Source: JBHELB01 sp041859045 (GTDB taxonomy: Bacteria; Hydrogenedentota; Hydrogenedentia; Hydrogenedentales; SLHB01). From it: DNA of 64,000 bases. The notes beneath the pieces were generated by a model. The model was not told the DNA's origin. It was given only the letters and a program-made list of their open reading frames with translations, and searched no databases. This document shows positions 25,702 to 33,502 of the stretch, in pieces (position 1 is the first letter of the stretch; each line of letters opens with the position of its first letter). The position numbers and the translations under genes are program-made. The DNA is taken from positions 62,001-126,000 of the forward strand of contig JBHELB010000067.1 of assembly GCA_041859045.1 (NCBI GenBank). Direction: 5' to 3'.

Positions 25702-27135
25702 GTGAACGCTACCGATATCTGGGTGCTTTCGCCTTACATCGCCCTGCTCGCAACAGCGACACTGGTGATGCTCGCGATTGCGGTGCGGCGTAACTATGCC
25801 ACTAACCTTGTCCTGACTGTTGCGGGTTTAGTTACAGCGCTCTACTTTACTTTTCAGGTCGCGGGAAGCGTTCCGCGCGATGTAACCGCCCTCATCATAG
25901 TCGATTCGTTCTCTCTATTCTTTGCAGGACTCCTGACGATTACCGCGCTCGTCGTTGTTCTGCTTGGCCATACCTACTTTGCCAAGCGCGAGCAGTACCC
26001 CGACGAGTTCCACCTCCTTATTGTGCTTGCCACCCTGGGTGCGGCAGTTATGCCTGCCAGCAAACACTTCATCTCGTTCTACCTTGGGCTTGAGGTGCTG
26101 AGCGTGTCTCTCTATGCGCTCATCGCGTACACCCGCGAAAACCACCGCAGCACAGAGGCCGCCGTCAAGTACTTGGTAATCGCCGCCGCCGCCACGGCCT
26201 TCCTGCTGTTCGGCATGGCCCTGGTCTACGCCGCACTGGGCACGCTCGATCTCGCCATCATTGGCGGTGCGGTCAGCGCAAAGGTGTTCGAGCCGCTGCT
26301 GCTGACCGGAATGGCGTTATTCCTGGTTGGTGTGGGGTTCAAATTGTCTCTTGCGCCGTTTCACATGTGGACCCCCGATGTCTACGAGGGCGCGCCCGCG
26401 CCGGTAACCGCGTTCATCGCGACCGCCTCGAAGGCAGGGATGCTCGGCGCACTCCTGAGGTATTTCTCATTGGGCGAAACGCACGCGCTCTTTGTTCCGT
26501 TTGCGGCAATGGCGATCGCGTCGATGCTTGTTGGTAACCTGCTCGCCCTTCGTCAGCAAAACATCAAGCGACTCCTCGCCTGTTCATCCATCGCACACGT
26601 CGGCTATATGTTGATTGCCCTAATCGCGGGCGGCAGAGCCGCCGCTCTTGGCGTCACGCTGTATCTTGTGGCGTATTTCGTGACGACTCTCGGGGCTTTT
26701 GGCGCAATCACCCTCGCTTCCCGCCGTAACCTCGATGAAGACCTAGCCGATATCGACGACTACAGAGGACTTCTGCGTCGTGATCCCCTTATTGGCACCG
26801 TGCTGATTCTCATGATGCTTTCCCTCGCGGGCATTCCACTAACGGCGGGTTTCATCGGGAAGTTCATTGTTCTTAGCATCGGTCTCATGTCAGCCCAGTG
26901 GTGGATGCTTGCCACCCTTCTGGTGAGCAGCGCGATCGGACTTTTCTACTACCTGCGCGTCGTCTACATCGTGAGCGCCGCTCCGAAAACTGCGCCTGGT
27001 GACCTCTGCGTATCTTCAGGGACCTGCATGGGGGAGAAGATGGGCATCGCCGTATTGTGCGCGCTGGCGCTTCTGCTCGTAGCGTTGGGCGCTTACCCCA
27101 TGCCTTGGATTCAGCTAATCGGCGGCATACAGTAG
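25702..27135 (+). CDS. nuoN: NADH-quinone oxidoreductase subunit N
   Basis: Third antiporter-like subunit, 477 residues and about 14 helices. Motifs are SFYLGLEVLSVSLYALIAY (conserved Glu), LVGVGFKLSLAPFHMWTPDVYEG (Lys) and LACSSIAHVGYMLIAL. GTG at 25702 is the start, 3 bases after the nuoM stop. It is the last nuo gene and converges with thiD with 9 bases between the stops; no terminator hairpin was found there. Confidence 0.96.
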   Translation: MNATDIWVLSPYIALLATATLVMLAIAVRRNYATNLVLTVAGLVTALYFTFQVAGSVPRDVTALIIVDSFSLFFAGLLTITALVVVLLGHTYFAKREQYPDEFHLLIVLATLGAAVMPASKHFISFYLGLEVLSVSLYALIAYTRENHRSTEAAVKYLVIAAAATAFLLFGMALVYAALGTLDLAIIGGAVSAKVFEPLLLTGMALFLVGVGFKLSLAPFHMWTPDVYEGAPAPVTAFIATASKAGMLGALLRYFSLGETHALFVPFAAMAIASMLVGNLLALRQQNIKRLLACSSIAHVGYMLIALIAGGRAAALGVTLYLVAYFVTTLGAFGAITLASRRNLDEDLADIDDYRGLLRRDPLIGTVLILMMLSLAGIPLTAGFIGKFIVLSIGLMSAQWWMLATLLVSSAIGLFYYLRVVYIVSAAPKTAPGDLCVSSGTCMGEKMGIAVLCALALLLVALGAYPMPWIQLIGGIQ

Positions 27136-27144
27136 CGATTGATG

Positions 27145-27966
27145 TTATACATGGTTGGTCTCACCCAATTTACCCTGCCTCCAACCATGGTGAAGCGGAC
27201 CGTGGCCGTGGCCCAGCGGAAGACTGTGCAGAATCGCCTCCGTCAAGTACTCCTTTGCGCGTCGTACTGCCTCAATGGGGGACGCTCCTAGAGCAAGCTC
27301 GGCTGTGATCGCGGCCGAAAATGTGCACCCTGTACCGTGCGTATTCGGCGTATCGAAGCGTGGTCCCTCAAACGCGTGCATGGTCTCGCCATCGAAGAGA
27401 TAGTCTGTTGCGTGGACGGTGTCGAGATGTCCCCCCTTCATAAGGACATAGCGCGGACCGAGCGCATGAATGGCCTTGGCGGCGGCTTCGATATCCTCTG
27501 CGCTCTCGATCGCACGTCCCGACAACACAACGGCCTCGGGGATATTGGGTGTCACCATCAGGGACAACGGCAGGAGAAGACGGCGCAGTGCGTCGCAAGC
27601 GGAGGCTTGTAGCAGGGCGTCGCCGCTCTTCGCCACCATAACCGGGTCCACTACAAGTTTGGTGATGTGTGCGCGAGAGACTGCCTGCGCAACAGCCTCA
27701 ATGATCTCCGCATTGGATAACATGCCTGTTTTGGCGGCATCCACACCTATGTCCTCCGCGACCAATCCAATCTGCAGCGCGACGAACGTGGGGGGAAGAT
27801 CATGGACGCCCGCCACCTGCACCGTGTTCTGCGCGGTAACCGACGTAATCGCCGACATGCCATAGACGCCCAGCGCAGCAAAAGTCTTGAGATCGGCCTG
27901 GACGCCGGCTCCGCCGCCGGAATCGCTTCCGGCGATGGTCAGAGCACGTGGGATAGACGCAGCCAT
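27145..27966 (-). CDS. thiD: Hydroxymethylpyrimidine/phosphomethylpyrimidine kinase
   Basis: Phosphorylates HMP and HMP-P to the pyrophosphate used in thiamine synthesis. The 273-residue product has the ribokinase-family N-terminus TIAGSDSGGGAGVQADLKTF, the substrate region KTGMLSN, DPVMVAKSG, and the C-terminal anion-hole motif NTHGTGCTFSAAI with the catalytic Asp region. ATG 27966 is chosen because AGGAGG lies 8 bases upstream; 13 further in-frame residues upstream are polar and unsupported. It follows nupC by 28 bases, so the two are probably one transcript. No TPP riboswitch was recognised before nupC. Confidence 0.94.
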   Translation of the reverse strand: MAASIPRALTIAGSDSGGGAGVQADLKTFAALGVYGMSAITSVTAQNTVQVAGVHDLPPTFVALQIGLVAEDIGVDAAKTGMLSNAEIIEAVAQAVSRAHITKLVVDPVMVAKSGDALLQASACDALRRLLLPLSLMVTPNIPEAVVLSGRAIESAEDIEAAAKAIHALGPRYVLMKGGHLDTVHATDYLFDGETMHAFEGPRFDTPNTHGTGCTFSAAITAELALGASPIEAVRRAKEYLTEAILHSLPLGHGHGPLHHGWRQGKLGETNHV

Positions 27967-27994
27967 CAAAGGACCTCCTGTAGATTTCTCGGTA

Positions 27995-29245
27995 CTATTC
28001 TGCAATGAGCACGCCTGCGACGCATGCCGTGATAAAGCAGGCCAATGTGCCGCCTACGAGCGCCCTAAGACTGAGCTGCGTGACTTCCGCACGGCGCTCG
28101 GGCACCAATGCGGACAGGCCTGCGATCATAATCCCGACGCTTCCCGGATTGGCGAAACCACATAGTGCATAGGTCGCGATGGTGACCGTACGCGGACTCA
28201 ACGTGTGCTCCGCAATGGCGGTTCTTAGGTCAAGGTAGGCAATGAACTCATTCAGGACAGTCTTTGTCCCTAAGAGCTTGGCAAGGGCGGTCACGTCAGA
28301 CGTAGGAACCCCCATCAACCAGGCAAATGGCCAAAAGAGAAATCCCATCACGTCCATGAATGTATAGCCAGACACCGCGGCCAACGTCGTGTTGAGCAAA
28401 TACACGAGCCCAATGAACACCATGACCATCGCGCCCACGTGCAGGGCAATATTCAGTCCGTCCGCGGTGCCGCGCGTCGCCGCGTCAAAGATATTGTGTG
28501 TTTCCACACGGTAGACCATCGATTTCCCCGTGCGCGTGTCCGGTTCGCCGGTTTCAGGGGCCATGATTTTCGCGATGAGAATGGCCGCCGGTGCGCTCAT
28601 GAGAGAGGCTGTGAGCAAATGGCCCGGTTCGGCGCCAAACGTGGAGTAGACCACCATTACGCTGCCCGCGATTGTCGCCATGAAGGTCGTCATGACCGTC
28701 AACAGCTCCGAGCGCGTCAGGTGTGACAGATAGCCTCGAATTGCCGTGACCGATTCGATCCCCATAAAAATGAGCAGCCCCGCAGTGAAGGTTTCGGCTC
28801 CGGAAGTGCGCAACGTCCGCCGCATGGCCCACGCGATCCCGCGCACAACAAATTCGATGATGCGCAAGTGGTGCAATATCGCCGAGATCGCGCTGACAAA
28901 GATAATCACCGGAAGCACCTGAAAGGCGAAGAGCGCATTGATCGTGAACTCACCTTCCGATCCGGGGACGGCGTCTTTGGCAAAGGTAACGGGCTGCGTC
29001 AACGAACCAAAGACGAAACGCGCACCCTCTAGAGTGGAAGCGGTCAGCAGATCGACCGCCGCGCGCATGCCCGCAAAGACGTAGCGCTCCAGAGGGGTAT
29101 GAAGCATAACTACACCTACTGCGAACTGAAGTGCAATCGCCCAGACAACCAACCGCCAGTCAATTTTTCGGCGATTTTCTGACATGCACCACGCGAGGGC
29201 AATAAACACCGCCAACCCCAGCGCACTCATCAAGCGCAACCCCAT
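27995..29245 (-). CDS. nupC: NupC-family concentrative nucleoside transporter
   Basis: Inner-membrane H+- or Na+-coupled nucleoside symporter of the CNT family, 416 residues. Family signatures are visible: FVFGSL near the first re-entrant region, GAETFTAGLLIFMGIESVTAIRGYL (GxxE motif), TFGAEPGHLLTASLMSAPAAI, LNEFIAYLDL, and CGFANPGSVGIMIAGLSAL near the end. The specific substrate is unknown; linkage to thiD hints at pyrimidine or thiamine-precursor uptake (inference). Divergent from manA across 156 bases with no convincing promoter on either strand. Confidence 0.9.
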   Translation of the reverse strand: MGLRLMSALGLAVFIALAWCMSENRRKIDWRLVVWAIALQFAVGVVMLHTPLERYVFAGMRAAVDLLTASTLEGARFVFGSLTQPVTFAKDAVPGSEGEFTINALFAFQVLPVIIFVSAISAILHHLRIIEFVVRGIAWAMRRTLRTSGAETFTAGLLIFMGIESVTAIRGYLSHLTRSELLTVMTTFMATIAGSVMVVYSTFGAEPGHLLTASLMSAPAAILIAKIMAPETGEPDTRTGKSMVYRVETHNIFDAATRGTADGLNIALHVGAMVMVFIGLVYLLNTTLAAVSGYTFMDVMGFLFWPFAWLMGVPTSDVTALAKLLGTKTVLNEFIAYLDLRTAIAEHTLSPRTVTIATYALCGFANPGSVGIMIAGLSALVPERRAEVTQLSLRALVGGTLACFITACVAGVLIAE

Positions 29246-29401
29246 GACACACCTCCAACCAACGAACCGGAATAGTCTAGCACGCTTGCGCTACATGACG
29301 AAATTCGACCGCGGCGCGTTTGAGTTTATACGATCAATCCTGTCATTCTATCCCTTTGATTTCGGGCCATGTTCACGCACGGAGAATACGAGGAGACTCA
29401 G

Positions 29402-30505
29402 ATGCCATTGCCGGGAGTTCTTCATTTTCATGAGACCTACGTAGACCGTATCTGGGGCGGACGCCGCCTCGAGAGCATATATGGAAAGTTGTTGCCTGAC
29501 GGCGTCGCGGTGGGCGAGGCCTGGATGATCTCCGATCATCGCAGTTGCGAGAGCGTCGTCAGTGAAGGGCCGTTGGCGGGCCGCACCCTGCGGCAGCTTC
29601 TCGAGGACGATGCGAAAGCCGTGCTGGGGCACCGGGCCGAACTGACCATTCACGGCCGATTCCCGCTGTTGCTCAAGTTGCTCGACGCACGCGAGGTCCT
29701 TTCGGTGCAGGTGCACCCCGATGATGCCATTGCCCGGGACCTGGGAGAGCCGGACGTCGGCAAGACAGAAATGTGGCACGTCCTGGCTGTGGAGCCCGCC
29801 AGCCGCCTCATCTGCGGGTTGACCGAAGACGCCGAACCGTCCACGTTTGCGGCTTCCATCGCCGACGGCAGCGTTGAGAAAACGATGCTCCAGTTCCCTG
29901 TGCAGCCCGGGGACTCCGTATTCGTCGCAGCGGGCGTGGTGCATGCGATTGGCGCGGGGGTGTTGCTGGCTGAAATCCAGCAGAACAGCGACCTGACCTA
30001 CCGTCTCTACGATTGGGGGCGCGTGGACAACGCGGGCACCCCCCGGGAATTGCACGTGGAGAAAGGCCTGCGCGCCACGCGCTTCGGCGCGAATCAGGGC
30101 GGCCTCGCAAACGCACTCACAGTGCGCGACGGAAATGCGCTACGAACATATCTAGCCGCCTGCCGCTATTTCGCCGCAGTGGGCGTTGAGTTGGACGGCC
30201 GTACCTCTCACGAGACCCGAGGCGACTCCTTCCACATCGTGCTCAGTCGCGCGGGACGCCTAACCGTGTCCGCAGGGAGCGACTCGCGAACACTGTCCCC
30301 TGGGGAATGTGTTCTGATACCCGGGGCGTTCCAGAGTTTCGAGGTGGAGGGACAAGGAAGTTACCTAGATTACTTCGTTCCGGATCTTGCCTGCGATGTT
30401 CTTGAACCCCTTAAGGCGGCGGGGCATTCGGCGGACGCCATTGCGAAGCTCGGCGGCCCCCTCGAAACAAGTGACATCGCGAAGGTTGTGGGGATAATCA
30501 AATGA
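29402..30505 (+). CDS. manA: Mannose-6-phosphate isomerase, class I
   Basis: Zinc-dependent interconversion of fructose-6-phosphate and mannose-6-phosphate, feeding GDP-mannose synthesis. The 367-residue cupin protein has ETYVDRIWGGRRL at the N-terminus and the metal-binding QVHPDDAIARD. TEMWHVLAVEP and VAAGVVHAIGAGVLLAEIQQ follow, with the further His and Glu ligands, then DWGRVD. GAGGAG precedes ATG 29402; an upstream in-frame start at 29369 adds 11 unsupported residues. The haemolysin III gene overlaps its stop by four bases. Confidence 0.92.
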   Translation: MPLPGVLHFHETYVDRIWGGRRLESIYGKLLPDGVAVGEAWMISDHRSCESVVSEGPLAGRTLRQLLEDDAKAVLGHRAELTIHGRFPLLLKLLDAREVLSVQVHPDDAIARDLGEPDVGKTEMWHVLAVEPASRLICGLTEDAEPSTFAASIADGSVEKTMLQFPVQPGDSVFVAAGVVHAIGAGVLLAEIQQNSDLTYRLYDWGRVDNAGTPRELHVEKGLRATRFGANQGGLANALTVRDGNALRTYLAACRYFAAVGVELDGRTSHETRGDSFHIVLSRAGRLTVSAGSDSRTLSPGECVLIPGAFQSFEVEGQGSYLDYFVPDLACDVLEPLKAAGHSADAIAKLGGPLETSDIAKVVGIIK

Positions 30506-31161
30506 CTCCTTCACGCAAGAGCGTCGTCTATACCCCCGCTGAAGAAGCGGCAAATACGATTACCCATGCCTTAGGTGCAGCATTGTCGGTGGCGGCCTTG
30601 GCCGTACTGGTGACGTTGGCGGCAATGCACGGTGACGTGTGGCGTGTCGTGAGTTTCAGTATCTACGGCACGGCCCTGGTATTGCTGTATCTCGCCTCAA
30701 CTCTATACCACCTGATGCGTTCTCCGCGCCTGAAACACGCCTTTCGCGTGCTCGATCATTGTTCAATTTTTTTACTTATCGCCGGTACTTATACACCCTT
30801 TACCTTGGTAGTGCTGCGTGGCCCCTGGGGGTGGACCCTTTTCGGCTTAGTCTGGGGGCTCGCCATTCTCGGTATTCTTCTGAAGTTAGTGCATACAGGC
30901 CGATACGGTTTCCTTTCCACGGCGGTCTATATCGCGATGGGGTGGATGGTGGTGATCGCGCTCAAGCCCACACTGGCTGCGCTTCCTGCCGGAGGACTCG
31001 CCTGGTTACTTGCCGGAGGGCTGGCCTACACCTTGGGCGTAGTCTTCTACGCTTGGCAAAAGTTACCCTTTAACCATGCCGTCTGGCACACCTTCGTCAT
31101 GGCGGGAAGCCTCTTCCATTTCCTGGCGGTGCTGCTGTATGTCCTTCCCACGACCGGATAG
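30502..31161 (+). CDS. Haemolysin III / PAQR-family membrane protein
   Basis: A 219-residue seven-helix protein of the YqfA/haemolysin III branch of the PAQR superfamily. Conserved metal-site features are present: EEAANTITHALGA near the N-terminus, STLYHLM, LDHCSIFLLIAGTYTPF, and WHTFVMAGSLFHF at the end, supplying the three His and Asp ligands expected of the family. Bacterial function is not settled; despite the name, lysis is not implied. ATG overlaps the manA stop (ATGA). Confidence 0.9.
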   Translation: MTPSRKSVVYTPAEEAANTITHALGAALSVAALAVLVTLAAMHGDVWRVVSFSIYGTALVLLYLASTLYHLMRSPRLKHAFRVLDHCSIFLLIAGTYTPFTLVVLRGPWGWTLFGLVWGLAILGILLKLVHTGRYGFLSTAVYIAMGWMVVIALKPTLAALPAGGLAWLLAGGLAYTLGVVFYAWQKLPFNHAVWHTFVMAGSLFHFLAVLLYVLPTTG

Positions 31162-31167
31162 ATCCTA

Positions 31168-31233
31168 ATGCGTTTTCAAAAACCGCGTAGCCGCCGCTTT
31201 TCCCCAAAGACCCCACTGTTTTTGAAAACGCAT
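31168..31233. repeat. 16-bp perfect inverted repeat
   Basis: ATGCGTTTTCAAAAAC (31168-31183) and GTTTTTGAAAACGCAT (31218-31233) are exact reverse complements separated by 34 bases. It starts 6 bases after the haemolysin III stop codon. The loop contains TAGCCGC, whose complement GCGGCTA (31242-31248) lies just outside, so the two pairings interleave. Role unknown. Confidence 0.8.
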
Positions 31234-31299
31234 AGCGCCAAGCGGCTATGGTATTACTTGAAACGCCCTAGGAGAGCAAATCCGCCAAATGTCTCCTTG

Positions 31300-31530
31300 A
31301 ACTCGTGGTTATCCACAGGTTATCCACAGAGGCCTTTCGTTGTTCTTCTCTTTGCTGGGCTATTGATAATAAAAGAGTTAGATTGATTCGAGAAATATTC
31401 TTCGGGTGAACCCAAGGAGAAATTCGAAGAAATCCACACCACCCGTTGCACCAATTCACTTCTACCCGGATATATTCCACACCCCCTTATCCACACTCTC
31501 TGCACAGCTTTTCCACAGCTTTTCCACTCC
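31300..31530 (+). other. oriC: Candidate replication origin (oriC) or DnaA-binding locus
   Basis: Three perfect 9-mer DnaA boxes (TTATCCACA) and one single-mismatch box lie within about 210 bases. The first two are in tandem 2 bases apart and flank an AT-rich stretch that could be the unwinding element. Boxes cluster like this at bacterial origins. Against it: dnaA, dnaN and other usual origin neighbours are absent, and genes on both sides mostly point towards the site rather than away. A DnaA-titration or reactivation site is the alternative. Confidence 0.5.
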
Positions 31531-31537
31531 ACAACGC

Positions 31538-31576
31538 GGGAAAAGGAAACAGCACGCGCCGGGGTAGCGCGTGCTG
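31538..31576 (-). terminator. Intrinsic terminator of the etf operon
   Basis: CAGCACGCGC (31550-31559) and GCGCGTGCTG (31567-31576) form a perfect 10-bp stem with a 7-base loop, 21 bases past the etfA stop codon. Read on the minus strand the stem is followed by TTTCCTTTTCCC, so it fits rho-independent termination of the acyl-CoA dehydrogenase/etf operon before the DnaA-box region. Confidence 0.7.
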
Positions 31577-31597
31577 AAAGGGGAGAAAAGGGGACAA

Positions 31598-32623
31598 TTA
31601 CTGAAGTAGTGCGTTCACTTTGCGCATCACTTCGAATGCATCCGCCACGTACAACACGTCGGCCTTGCCGTGGGCCCAGCCGCAATTCGGGTCGAGATTG
31701 ACGGCACGGCGTTCATTAATGAAGCGCCAACCCACAACGTGTGGTTCCTCGCCGTGGCAACATGTGGCAAGGCCTTTGGGATGACGCGGGGTGGAACCAG
31801 TTTGGCCTACCTGATTCAAATGCGTCATGAACGAAAGTACCGCCTGTCCTTCGCCGCTCAGATCGACGATGGACTTGCTACCGCCTAAGGACGCCTGTGT
31901 TTTGTCGAGGAAACCCAAGATCAGTTCCTGCGCCTGATCCGGGTGTGGCTGGCCGTCGGCCTGCTTTTTCGTCCAGCCCGCGCCCGCCACGAACAGCAGT
32001 GCCGCTTCGGGGCGGACCGTTTGCGCGCCGGTACTGGGAGACTGCACGCCCTGCACGACCGTCCGGCGCTGAGCGTCAGTCACAGCGACATCGACGCGCT
32101 CGACGTTCGCGCTTCCGTTTGCCCCGGTCCACGCCGGGTAAATGCCCGGATCGATGGCGATGAACCACGGGCGCTGATCGCGAGACTGCACCGCCTCGAT
32201 GCGCTGGCGATAGTACCAACGCGTGATCGATATCGCCGCGCCCTGAGCCTCCACGCGCGTTGCGTGCAGGTCGGCGTGACCACCAAGCCGCGCGGCCACA
32301 CCAGGAGTGATTCGGTTTGCGCGCGACGTGCCCGGCACGATGACCATCGTCGCGTCCGCCGCCTTGCACAGCGCCTCGGCCGCCGCCGCATCGGTCGCAT
32401 AGCGAGCTTGGGCGAAATCGGCCCCCTCGACGGCGAGGAAGCGCTGCGCGCCGCAGCCCGCAAGGACATTGGCGGCGTTTGCTGTCTGCGCACCCACGAG
32501 CCCCACCACGAGCGGCATTCCAGTCGCTTCGGCGAGGGGCTTCGCGGCCGAAATGGCCTCAAGCGCGGGCTTCGCCAACGAGCCGTCGGCTTCCGTGTGG
32601 ACTACTACTAGAATCGTCTGCAT
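31598..32623 (-). CDS. etfA: Electron transfer flavoprotein alpha subunit, divergent
   Basis: FAD-binding subunit of an electron transfer flavoprotein, 341 residues. The N-terminal domain (QTILVVVHTEADGSL) and the GGHADLHATRV region match EtfA. The C-terminal FAD domain keeps QVGQTG, but the usual LYIA-GISGAIQH segment is replaced by LATCCHGEEPHVVGW and NPNCGWAHG-like residues (here DPNCGWAHG), so flavin contacts may differ. ATG 32623 has GAGG 8 bases upstream; an adjacent GTG at 32626 is possible. Last gene of a four-gene operon, 37 bases after the etfB stop, ending in a strong terminator. Confidence 0.85.
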   Translation of the reverse strand: MQTILVVVHTEADGSLAKPALEAISAAKPLAEATGMPLVVGLVGAQTANAANVLAGCGAQRFLAVEGADFAQARYATDAAAAEALCKAADATMVIVPGTSRANRITPGVAARLGGHADLHATRVEAQGAAISITRWYYRQRIEAVQSRDQRPWFIAIDPGIYPAWTGANGSANVERVDVAVTDAQRRTVVQGVQSPSTGAQTVRPEAALLFVAGAGWTKKQADGQPHPDQAQELILGFLDKTQASLGGSKSIVDLSGEGQAVLSFMTHLNQVGQTGSTPRHPKGLATCCHGEEPHVVGWRFINERRAVNLDPNCGWAHGKADVLYVADAFEVMRKVNALLQ

Positions 32624-32660
32624 CACTGTATCCTCAAACAGCCTTCGCGGCCGGTTTGTC

Positions 32661-33455
32661 CTACCCCTTGATCCATTCGGCGATTTCGCGCGCGATCTCG
32701 TCCACGGGCATGTCCTTTACGATACGCGTCTCACGCCGCTGACTGGGCAACGCCACCGACGCATAGTGCAACGCCGCGCCCGGCAGTGGAACCTGCTTCG
32801 CCTTCTGCAGCGCAGGCATGGCAACGCGCATGTTCGCCATCCCGAGTTGTGGATTGTTCGGCGGTTCAGGCAGGTTCCCCGTAGCCCATCCCAAGACGGC
32901 CGGAGGGGCGGCGCAGACAGACACCTGGTGTTTCCCGCCTTCAACCCGTTCCAAAATTCGCAGTGCGCCGTCGCCGGTTATCGTCAATTCATCGACGCCC
33001 TGGAATTGGTCCACAATCCCCAGGCGCTCTCCGATAATCTGTAAGACCGCGCTTGCTCCGCGCGACGCCGATTCCCACCCGCCAAAAATAAGCAGCTTGG
33101 ACGGGTCGAGACCCGGGATAGCCTGGATGGCCTCGGCCAACGCGCCGCCTACTTCCGCCGCATCGGCAAAACCGCCGCCAGGCCCGTCGAGCGCGATAAG
33201 TTCAAAACCGGCTTTCTGTGCAACCGACATCAGCACTTGCTGCAACTTGGCCTTTGGGCCGAGACTGACAAGCCATACCTTGCTGTCGGGCACATTCTTG
33301 GCCAAGTGGGCCGCTTCGTACAACGCATGGCTGGCCCAAGGGTCAAGCGTGGCCGGCAGCATCAACTCATTCTTGATGGCGGGCCCGGCAACCGGCTCGA
33401 GCGTTTGGAGCGGGTCCGGCACAATACCCGCGCAGACAACAATTTGATATCCCAC
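32661..33455 (-). CDS. etfB: Electron transfer flavoprotein beta subunit
   Basis: AMP- or flavin-binding beta subunit of the ETF heterodimer, 264 residues. Seen: MGYQIVVCAGIVPDP at the N-terminus, LDPWASHALYEAAHLA, VWLVSLGPKAKLQQVLMSV and DPSKLLIFGGWESASRGASA, which follow the EtfB plan. The usual recognition loop is altered. Start is GTG 33455 with AAGGAG upstream. It lies between the ETF:quinone oxidoreductase-like gene and etfA, on the same strand. Confidence 0.85.
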   Translation of the reverse strand: MGYQIVVCAGIVPDPLQTLEPVAGPAIKNELMLPATLDPWASHALYEAAHLAKNVPDSKVWLVSLGPKAKLQQVLMSVAQKAGFELIALDGPGGGFADAAEVGGALAEAIQAIPGLDPSKLLIFGGWESASRGASAVLQIIGERLGIVDQFQGVDELTITGDGALRILERVEGGKHQVSVCAAPPAVLGWATGNLPEPPNNPQLGMANMRVAMPALQKAKQVPLPGAALHYASVALPSQRRETRIVKDMPVDEIAREIAEWIKG

Positions 33456-33502
33456 AGTCCGTCTCCTTGCACATTTTCCACGCCCGCATCACCGTGGCGC
33501 GA

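Larger units (their letters stand above)
31162..31597. other. 436-base intergenic region with DnaA boxes, inverted repeats and a terminator
   Basis: No coding frame is credible here. From left to right it holds a 16-bp inverted repeat (31168-31233), perfect DnaA boxes TTATCCACA at 31309-31317 and 31320-31328, and an AT-rich tract at 31361-31400 (31 of 40 bases A/T in a 60 % GC region). A third perfect box at 31487-31495, a one-mismatch box TTTTCCACA at 31509-31517 and a weaker TTTTCCACT at 31520-31528 follow. A strong hairpin (31550-31576) ends the region. All boxes are on the plus strand. Confidence 0.8.

Noticed and set aside
27136..27144. Bidirectional terminator between nuoN and thiD
   Set aside because: Only nine bases separate the stops and no hairpin is visible there.
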